This document shows, one piece after another, positions 58,611 to 64,000 of a stretch of DNA of 64,000 nucleotides. How positions within the stretch are numbered: position 1 is the stretch's first letter; every line of letters starts with the position of its first letter. Both the position numbers and the translations under genes were made by a program. The DNA lies in NCBI GenBank assembly GCA_964344565.1, contig CAYFNT010000002.1, positions 186,001 through 250,000 of the forward strand, written 5' to 3'. The notes beneath the pieces were generated by a model. It was not told the DNA's origin and did no database searches. It was given only the letters and a program-made list of their open reading frames with translations. This DNA is from JACNKJ01 sp964344565 (GTDB lineage Bacteria; Krumholzibacteriota; Krumholzibacteriia; JACNKJ01).

Positions 58611-59996
58611 ATGGCCGGACGAATGTGCATGCTCTTGATTTGCTTTCTTCTGTCTATTCCCACAGCAATCAACGGTCAAACGGAGGGACTGCGTTGGCAC
58701 GTTCTCCACGGCCTCGCGCCGACCTTGCCGGAAGATCCAGGTGACGCCTTTCTTGCCGCCTACGAGACCAGTCCGCGTCTTTCGGCGTCATGGGGGGAGC
58801 GCGAATCCCTGTACCTGTTTCTCATGTCGCCCGAGGAAGAGTTAGAAGGCCTGACCCTTACTTCGAGAACCTTCGTTCATCAGGCCGGCGAGGTCATGGA
58901 CTCATCCAGTCTGAGCCTGCATTGGTGCGACGGGCAGGGCCGAGCCTGGGCCGACGCGAGCTGGCCCGTGGCCATGCAGAAAGAGGAAGGCCTGTGGATT
59001 CGCCTGGATTGGCGCGTTCCCGTGGATGCCGAACCCGGCGCCTACTTCGGCGGAGTCAGTTTGAGGAGCGATGGGAAATCATGGGACATTCCCTTCGAAC
59101 TTCAGGTCTGGGAATTCGACCTGCCGCTGTCGCCGCCGCTCGCGAGGCGAAGCTCCGGCGATGGGCCGAGTCTGGCGGACCTCATCGGCGAAAGCTCCAT
59201 GCCCTACGCGGCTCGGGCCGACAGCGTGTCCCGGGGCGATCTGCCGGGCCCGGGCGGCGGCGCGCTATCGGTGCGCATGCTTCCTCTTTGCGCCTGGCGA
59301 GTCGGTCTGCGGGAGCTGATCCTTGCCGAGGGTGACGAATCCTTCGAGAGACACTTCACCGAAGGCCTCGAGGACCTGTCCTACTACTCGCTTCTGCTCG
59401 ACGACGCTTCCCTGCTCGCCGAGAGAATCGCGACGCTGCTTCCGGTGCGCGGTCTCGTCGACTGGAGCCAGGATCCCGCCAAGATTCTGCATTGGCGGCT
59501 GGCTGCCGGCTCCTATCTCGCCGGCGAGGAGGACATCGCCCTTCACCTCGTGCGCGAGATGGAAGCCCTGCGCGACGGCGTCCGAAGCGAATCGCGATCG
59601 CTCTTCGACGAGGAAGGACCGGCCTGGGGATGGAAGGGCGCGGCCTCCATGGACGTGCTCGACAACGGCGCCCTCGTGCTTCATCTGGACGGGGAGCGAT
59701 CCTCGGCGCGTTTCAAGCCGCGCCATCGCGACTGGCGCCGCGACGGCTTCCTCGAACTCGACTTGGAGCTGAGGGAGGGCCCCGATGCGGAACTGACGCT
59801 CGTCCTCGAGCAGGCCGGATTCCGGAAGGTTCGGTGGGACTACCGAATCCACCTTCGCACCGGCCAGAGGCGCAGGATCGCCCTTCCCCTGCCCCGAGCC
59901 GAATTGGATCTCGGCAAGATCCATCAGTTGGAACTCAGGCTCGCGGATAAGGCGGAGATTTGCACCCTCGTCATCGGGGACCTGCGCCTGCGCTAG
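58611..59996 (+). CDS. secreted beta-rich protein of unknown function
   Basis: 461 residues. Signal peptide GRMCMLLICFLLSIPTAINGQ. The first 170 residues are beta-rich (SLYLFLMSPEEELEGLTL, IRLDWRVPVDAEPGAYFGGVSL, IPFELQVWEFDLPLSPPLA), the phrase beginning VP.(D/E)..PG.Y.G resembling bacterial alpha-2-macroglobulin or DUF4091-type glycosidase N-terminal domains. The middle is helical and the C-terminal 100 residues (FLELDLELREGP..ELTLVLEQAG) look like a carbohydrate-binding jelly roll. No catalytic residues can be named. The ATG at 58611 precedes the hydrophobic segment; a GTG at 58584 is in frame but not better supported. It ends overlapping the convergent methyltransferase stop. Confidence 0.65.
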   Translation: MAGRMCMLLICFLLSIPTAINGQTEGLRWHVLHGLAPTLPEDPGDAFLAAYETSPRLSASWGERESLYLFLMSPEEELEGLTLTSRTFVHQAGEVMDSSSLSLHWCDGQGRAWADASWPVAMQKEEGLWIRLDWRVPVDAEPGAYFGGVSLRSDGKSWDIPFELQVWEFDLPLSPPLARRSSGDGPSLADLIGESSMPYAARADSVSRGDLPGPGGGALSVRMLPLCAWRVGLRELILAEGDESFERHFTEGLEDLSYYSLLLDDASLLAERIATLLPVRGLVDWSQDPAKILHWRLAAGSYLAGEEDIALHLVREMEALRDGVRSESRSLFDEEGPAWGWKGAASMDVLDNGALVLHLDGERSSARFKPRHRDWRRDGFLELDLELREGPDAELTLVLEQAGFRKVRWDYRIHLRTGQRRRIALPLPRAELDLGKIHQLELRLADKAEICTLVIGDLRLR

Positions 59997-60601
59997 CCCG
60001 GCTTCCTCGCGAGAACCTGAAGGATGCAGGCCCTGCCCATGTGCAGAATCCCTTCGGACAGATCCCGTTCGAGACTTTCGTGCAGCAGCAGTTCCGCCTG
60101 GGGCAGGTCGCGGGGAATCTCGCCGGGATCGTAGAGGAAGTCGGGATTTCTCGGCCCACCGCTCTCTCGTTCGATCTGCTCATTTCGGAACAACTCCATG
60201 GCGAGCAGACCACCGGATTTCAGGGCCGACCAGAGTTTCGAGTGCAGAAGCGGCCGGTCCACGCTCCCCACATGCAGGAATATCATGACGGCCGCATCGA
60301 AGGCGCCGGCCTCGGCTTCGAATTCGAGGGCGTCGGCGAGGACGGTGTCCACCCGCACGCCACGAGCTTCGGCCAGTTTGCTCAGCTTGTCCAAGCCTAC
60401 CGCGGAGCTGTCCACCGCGGTGACCCGGAAACCCCGCTCGGCAAGCCAGATCTCGTTGCGGCCTTCGCCCGCGCCGAGCGAAAGCACGCGCCCGCCGGGT
60501 CGGAATCTGTCGGCAACCTGCCTCAGGAAAACATTGGGATCGGTTCCGTAAACGAATTCCTCGGCGGCGAAGCGCTCGTCCCACATGTTTCGTTCGTTCA
60601 T
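59993..60601 (-). CDS. class I SAM-dependent methyltransferase (TehB-like)
   Basis: 202 residues. The N-terminus MNERNMWDERFAAEEFVYGTDPNVFL is typical of the TehB-like methyltransferase group. Motif I is VLSLGAGEGRNEIWLAERGF, motif II AVDSSAVGLDKL, and LADALEFEAEAGAFDAAVMIFLHV holds the post-I acidic residue and motif IV. Family members methylate small molecules, including tellurite or selenium compounds in some cases. It starts inside the stop of the upstream symporter (ATGA), so it is co-transcribed with it. The substrate is unknown, although co-location with a transporter and a SelD-positive genome invites a metalloid test. Confidence 0.85.
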   Translation of the reverse strand: MNERNMWDERFAAEEFVYGTDPNVFLRQVADRFRPGGRVLSLGAGEGRNEIWLAERGFRVTAVDSSAVGLDKLSKLAEARGVRVDTVLADALEFEAEAGAFDAAVMIFLHVGSVDRPLLHSKLWSALKSGGLLAMELFRNEQIERESGGPRNPDFLYDPGEIPRDLPQAELLLHESLERDLSEGILHMGRACILQVLARKPG

Positions 60602-62274
60602 CGTATGGGCCTTTGCTCCCGGCTGAAGTAGTCCCTGAGCATCTTGACCACGATGGGACTCAGGAATATGAGCCCGACCAGGTTCGGGAAGGCCATGAGC
60701 CCGTTGGTGATGTCGGCGATGGTCCACATGAGCTTCACCTTCATGGCGGCGCCGATGGGGATGAGCAGGATGTAGATCCAGCGGTAGACCTTGATGCCCC
60801 GGATCCCGAAGAGGTAGTCGACGCTGCGATCGCCGTAGTAGCTCCATCCGATGATGGTCGAGAATGTGAAGAGCACGATGGCCAGGGATACGATGTGTCC
60901 GCCGAAGCCGGGCAGTCCGATCTCGAAGGCGGTCTTGCTGAGCAGGGTGCTGTCCAGCTGGGTGCCGGTGACAGGATCCACATGGGTCCAGGCGCCGGAC
61001 ATGAGTATCACCAGGGCGGTCATGGTGCAGATGAGCAGGGTGTCCACGAAGGGTCCCACCATGGCCACGAGTCCTTCGCGCACCGGCTCCTTGGTCCTGG
61101 CCGCGGCGTGGGCGATGGGCGCGCTGCCAAGCCCCGATTCGTTGCTGAAGACGCCGCGCGCCACGCCGTGCTGGATGGCGAAGGCCACGGTGCTTCCCGC
61201 GAAGCCGCCCATGGCCGCCGAGGGGTTGAAGGCATGGTAGAAGATGAGCCGGAATGTGTCCGGCACCAGCGATGCGTTCTTGATGAGAATCACCGCCGCC
61301 CCCATCACGTAGATGATGCTCATGATGGGCGTGAGCTTGCTGGTCACGCGTCCGATGCGCTTGATACCGCCGATGATCACCAGTCCCGCCAGGACCGCGA
61401 AGATGATGCCCGAGAGACTGCGGGGAATGTGCAGGCTCTCTTCCAAGGGCAGGGCCATGCTGTTGGCCTGGATCATGTTGCCGATGCCGAAGCTGGCGAT
61501 GGCCGCGAAAAGCGCGAAGGTGACGGCCAGCCATTTGTGGAAGCGGACCCGCTGGAGCCCGGGCTCCATTCGGCGGGCCACCGGCGCGGTCCAGCCAGTC
61601 CAGAGTTTGGATAGCCACCAGAAGATGCCCACGGCGGCGAACATGATCAGTCCGTGCAGGATCGCCCGCAGCCAGAGGCTCATGTCCCCGCCGAAGAGGC
61701 CGAGGATCCATCGGCCGAGGTAGAAGCTCGCCACGATGGCGGCCAGCTTCACCAGGGAACCCAGCCATCGGGCGCCGAGGCCGTGCTCCAGGTAGTACAT
61801 GGGTCCGCCCGCGGCGTTGCCGTCCTCGTCGAACTCGCGATACTTCATGCCGAGGGTGCAGCTCGTGAACTTGAGACCGCTGCCGAGGAGCCCAGTCACC
61901 CACATCCAGAACACCGCGCCGGGTCCGCCGGCGGCGATGGCCGTGGCCACGCCCGCGATGTTGCCCGTGCCGATGGTGGCGCTGAGCGCCGTGGCCAGGG
62001 CCTGGAAGTGGCTGATGTCTCCCTTGTCCTTCGGGTCGTCGTACTTGCCGCGCACCAGCGCGATGGCGTGACCCAGGTGGCGGAGCTGAACGAAGCGGAA
62101 CTTCCAGGCGATGAAGATGCCCGTGCCCACGAGGATGAAGGCGAGGAAGTTGCCCCAGACCCAGCCATCGATGTCGCCGAGGAACTGCATGAGTTCCTCG
62201 CTGGGCGTGATGCGGGTCTCGAGCTCGGTGAGGAAGCGCTCCACGGGAGCGAAGAGGCGCTGGAGCCAGTCCAT
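60598..62274 (-). CDS. sodium:alanine/glycine symporter (AGCS family)
   Basis: 558 residues with 10-12 helices. Family signatures: ATALSATIGTGNIAGVATAIAAGGPGAVFWMWV, GGPMYYLEHGLG, RGVFSNESGLGSAPIAHAAARTKEPVREG and MVGPFVDTLLICTMTALVIL. It uses the sodium gradient to import alanine or glycine. The N-terminal 45 residues before the first helix are longer than usual for AGCS. A frame extension to 62397 runs into the heptamer repeat and is rejected; the ATG at 62274 matches the N-terminal MDWLQRLFAPVE. It is followed by a methyltransferase with a 4-base overlap. Confidence 0.92.
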   Translation of the reverse strand: MDWLQRLFAPVERFLTELETRITPSEELMQFLGDIDGWVWGNFLAFILVGTGIFIAWKFRFVQLRHLGHAIALVRGKYDDPKDKGDISHFQALATALSATIGTGNIAGVATAIAAGGPGAVFWMWVTGLLGSGLKFTSCTLGMKYREFDEDGNAAGGPMYYLEHGLGARWLGSLVKLAAIVASFYLGRWILGLFGGDMSLWLRAILHGLIMFAAVGIFWWLSKLWTGWTAPVARRMEPGLQRVRFHKWLAVTFALFAAIASFGIGNMIQANSMALPLEESLHIPRSLSGIIFAVLAGLVIIGGIKRIGRVTSKLTPIMSIIYVMGAAVILIKNASLVPDTFRLIFYHAFNPSAAMGGFAGSTVAFAIQHGVARGVFSNESGLGSAPIAHAAARTKEPVREGLVAMVGPFVDTLLICTMTALVILMSGAWTHVDPVTGTQLDSTLLSKTAFEIGLPGFGGHIVSLAIVLFTFSTIIGWSYYGDRSVDYLFGIRGIKVYRWIYILLIPIGAAMKVKLMWTIADITNGLMAFPNLVGLIFLSPIVVKMLRDYFSREQRPIR

Positions 62275-62335
62275 GGGATTCCCTTCGTTAGGACCAGAGG
62301 ACTGTATCCAGGGACGGAGATATTGGCAATTGCTT

Positions 62336-62395
62336 AGGGCTCGGGCCATGGGCCGCGGGCCATGGGCCTCGGGCCTCGAGCCTCGGGCCTCGAGC
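62336..62395. repeat. heptamer array, GGGCCTC type
   Basis: AGGGCTC-GGGCCAT-GGGCCGC-GGGCCAT-GGGCCTC-GGGCCTC-GAGCCTC-GGGCCTC plus a partial unit: eight or more 7-mers, ending 4 bases before a terminator stem. Confidence 0.75.
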
Positions 62396-62399
62396 AAGA

Positions 62400-62427
62400 A
62401 GAACCCCGGTCATGGGACCGGGGTTCT
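62400..62427 (-). terminator. intrinsic terminator after the Spy-like operon
   Basis: AGAACCCCGGTC (62400-62411) pairs with GACCGGGGTTCT (62416-62427) around ATGG, 12 perfect base pairs. On the minus strand TTCTTG follows, so it terminates the operon that ends at 62453. Confidence 0.75.
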
Positions 62428-62452
62428 GGTGCGTCGGGGGTAGCTGGCTGCT

Positions 62453-62998
62453 CTATCGCCGCCGAGGCGGCCCGTCGCCGCGCATTCCGGGAGGCCCGGG
62501 ACGCCCGTCGCCGTCGAAACGGTCGTGCATGCGCTCCTTCACCTGGCGAAGGTGACGCTCGAACTTGTGCTCGAATACCATGAACTTGGCCTTCTGGCCG
62601 TCGTCCAGAAGCTCGAGCAGCCTGGACTGCGCGGCGTGATTCCTCTCTTGGAAATCCCAATGCATCTCGTGGATGTCCATGGCCAGCTTGGCGGCCTTCT
62701 TCTCGTCCACCTTTTCCTCGTCGAGGAGTTCGCGCAGTTCCTTCATCTTCTCTTGCAAGGCATCATGGCCATTTTCGCGATCCTTGTTCGCTTCGGCCAG
62801 CAGGGGATAGATTTTCGTGGTCTGCTCTTCCGTCAACTCGAGTTCCTCAGTGAGCTTGAAGAGCCGGAAGGCTTCGAGCATTTCGCGCGGGGGACGATGG
62901 TCATCGCGATCTCCGCGCCAAGCCTTCATGCCGGGTGGCTGCGCGAAGGCAGCGCCGGCGATCAGGACGACGAGTAGGGTGAGGGTGATCTTTCTCAT
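62453..62998 (-). CDS. Spy/CpxP-like periplasmic chaperone or metal-resistance protein
   Basis: 181 residues. The signal peptide LTLLVVLIAGAAFA is followed by four amphipathic helices, including LFKLTEELELTEEQTTKIYPLL and LLDEEKVDEKKAAKLAMDIHEMHWDFQERNHAAQSRLLELL, which is the LTxxQ-type pattern of CpxP/Spy and zinc-resistance-associated proteins. The C-terminus is Gly-, Pro- and Arg-rich (RPGPPGMRGDGPP). Spy-type proteins bind unfolded envelope proteins or metals. AGGAGG lies 6 nt before the ATG. It is the third gene of a sigma, membrane anti-sigma-like and Spy operon, a known envelope-stress arrangement. Confidence 0.85.
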   Translation of the reverse strand: MRKITLTLLVVLIAGAAFAQPPGMKAWRGDRDDHRPPREMLEAFRLFKLTEELELTEEQTTKIYPLLAEANKDRENGHDALQEKMKELRELLDEEKVDEKKAAKLAMDIHEMHWDFQERNHAAQSRLLELLDDGQKAKFMVFEHKFERHLRQVKERMHDRFDGDGRPGPPGMRGDGPPRRR

Positions 62999-63008
62999 GA
63001 TGATCCTC

Positions 63009-63395
63009 CTAGATCGTGTCCAGGCTGAAATTTTCCAGTTCGTCGATGAAGATGTTCCGCTCCTCGCTCGACCAGTCGTCGCCGTCGAGTTCGTATTCGA
63101 GCTGCAGAACCTCGCTCAGGTCGCCTCCCGACTCTTCCCAGTATCCGAGGTATTCCACGAACTGCTCCTCGTTGATCAGGAAGTATTCGGGCGAGCTTCC
63201 TCCCCGCGGCACCAGCCAGAGCAGGGCGAGCAGGACGAGCAGGGCCGGCGCCATCGCCATGGCCCAGACGCGGCCGGTTCGGCGCGGTCCCAGCTCCATC
63301 CTTTCCCTGACCCGGGCTTCGATGCGCTGGGCGGCCTCGCCGCTCAGTTGCGGCGGCTTGCTTTCCAGGATCTCCCGGAGATTGCGATCACTCAT
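63009..63395 (-). CDS. single-helix membrane protein, candidate anti-sigma factor
   Basis: 128 residues. The cytoplasmic N-terminus (about 45 residues, SDRNLREILESKPPQLSGEA) precedes one helix (VWAMAMAPALLVLLALLWLVP) and an acidic exterior tail (EYELDGDDWSSEERNIFIDELENF). The length and topology match small anti-sigma factors, but the zinc motif is missing. Its start lies within the sigma gene's end (8-base overlap), the standard coupling for sigma and anti-sigma pairs. Confidence 0.7.
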   Translation of the reverse strand: MSDRNLREILESKPPQLSGEAAQRIEARVRERMELGPRRTGRVWAMAMAPALLVLLALLWLVPRGGSSPEYFLINEEQFVEYLGYWEESGGDLSEVLQLEYELDGDDWSSEERNIFIDELENFSLDTI

Positions 63396-63960
63396 CGTTC
63401 CAACCTCGTTCTTGGATCTCGGCTTCCAGTCGGCTGCGGCTTCGGGACACCAGGCTCCTCGCCGTGGCTTCGCTGCAGCCCACCGCTTCCGCGATCTCAT
63501 CGTAAGGGCGGTCGTCCAGCACTCTCAGGGAAAAAGCCACCCGAGCCTTGGCGGGCAGTTCCTCGATGAGAGCCTCCAGCCGCGCGCGCTGCTGGGCCAG
63601 TGCGGCGTCCGCGTCGGGAAGGGGTCCCGAATCGGGAGGCTGGAGACCTTCCTCGGGGGAGCCGAATGAGAGGGGAAGCCAGCGTCGCAGCTTGCGCGCG
63701 CGAATGCGGTTAAGCGCGAGTCGCACGGCGATGCGGCGCAGCCATCCTATGGGATCACTCTCGCCGCGGAAGGATCCGAGACGGGTGTAGGCCCGAAGGT
63801 AGGTGTCCTGGAGAATGTCTTCCGCCTCGGTCTCGTCGCGCAGGATGCGCATGAGCGTGGCGAAGAGGGTGTCGCGGCTCTTCCGGACCCAGAAGTCGAA
63901 AGGTTCCCCGGCAAGCAAATCTCGCCGATGGGCCCCTCCGACTGGTTCCGGTCTTTCCAT
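63388..63960 (-). CDS. ECF-type RNA polymerase sigma factor
   Basis: 190 residues. Region 2: DFWVRKSRDTLFATLMRILRDETEAEDILQDTYLRAYTRLGSFRGESDPIGWLRRIAVRLALNRIRARK. Region 4: IEELPAKARVAFSLRVLDDRPYDEIAEAVGCSEATARSLVSRSRSRL. It probably turns on an envelope-stress set that includes its downstream Spy-like gene. The ATG at 63960 is preferred; the extension to 63996 begins with TTG inside the -35. It is held in check by the overlapping membrane protein if that is its anti-sigma factor. Upstream sequence ends at the window edge. Confidence 0.9.
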   Translation of the reverse strand: MERPEPVGGAHRRDLLAGEPFDFWVRKSRDTLFATLMRILRDETEAEDILQDTYLRAYTRLGSFRGESDPIGWLRRIAVRLALNRIRARKLRRWLPLSFGSPEEGLQPPDSGPLPDADAALAQQRARLEALIEELPAKARVAFSLRVLDDRPYDEIAEAVGCSEATARSLVSRSRSRLEAEIQERGWNDE

Positions 63961-63967
63961 GACGCCC

Positions 63968-63996
63968 ACTCTCACAGGTGGCCTCCGATCTTTCAA
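63968..63996 (-). promoter_or_regulatory. possible promoter of the ECF sigma gene
   Basis: On the minus strand TTGAAA (63991-63996) and GAGAGT (63968-63973) are 17 nt apart and the latter ends 7 nt before the ATG. Spacing fits the window's leaderless promoters but the -10 lacks the TA start, so confidence is low. Confidence 0.35.
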
Positions 63997-64000
63997 GCTC

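Overview
The window looks like a chromosome segment from an uncultured, GC-rich, Gram-negative-type bacterium of the FCB superphylum or a nearby candidate phylum (Krumholzibacteriota, Eisenbacteria and Latescibacteria are the lineages I would test first). The reasons are six secreted proteins ending in a PNPFNP-type FlgD/T9SS-like C-terminal domain, menaquinone made by the futalosine route, a large-form IspG, a fused IcmF mutase and many signal-peptide or lipoprotein genes. The lineage is an inference, not a marker-gene result. I saw no rRNA, tRNA, CRISPR array, prophage or intact insertion sequence.

Layout. 1-3.6 kb: 3' part of a giant beta-helix surface protein. 3.6-6.6 kb: glycosyltransferase, B12-radical SAM enzyme and a small membrane protein. 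6.6-10.4 kb: futalosine-menaquinone cluster (UbiX-like, MqnP-like, MqnA, MqnX-like). 10.5-14.9 kb: VOC and DinB proteins, an AT-richer BlaI/M56 sensor pair bracketed by duplicated palindrome pairs, and an Ada-type repair protein. 15-18.1 kb: an uncharacterised four-gene membrane operon. 18.2-24.6 kb: HisC and two large secreted peptidases. 24.7-32.4 kb: IcmF, a DUF2391-like protein, a Kef-type antiporter, a lipoprotein, NYN and HD proteins. 32.7-37.7 kb: a secreted protein, Rex with its operator, a selenocysteine-containing SelD, and a thioredoxin lipoprotein. 37.8-41.5 kb: two SGNH paralogues flanked by two paralogues of a small secreted family. 41.6-49.9 kb: IspG, serine hydrolase, TLC-like protein, SEC-C protein, integrase remnant, HD dNTPase-like protein. 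50-64 kb: two ECF sigma modules, a cysteine-rich secreted protein, double peroxiredoxin, PabB, a candidate small RNA, a methyltransferase, a sodium/amino-acid symporter and a Spy-like protein.

Several features recur across the window. (a) Promoters fit TTnnnn-17-TAnnnT, and about a dozen of them end 6-7 nt before the start codon, which implies leaderless mRNAs. (b) Intergenic gaps carry degenerate tandem heptamers whose sequence differs at each locus while the 7-nt period is kept, usually touching a stop codon and an intrinsic terminator. (c) Secreted proteins carry one of two C-terminal endings: the FlgD-like domain, or a short final motif [ST]WSx[IV]Kxx[YF] that I do not recognise. (d) selD is interrupted by an in-frame TGA followed by a plausible bacterial SECIS hairpin, so its real start lies upstream of the TGA.

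The strongest candidates for something undescribed are the WSxIK C-terminal signal, the heptamer system, the four-gene membrane operon, the paired palindromes around the BlaI/M56 cassette, and the minus-strand RNA near 58.4 kb.
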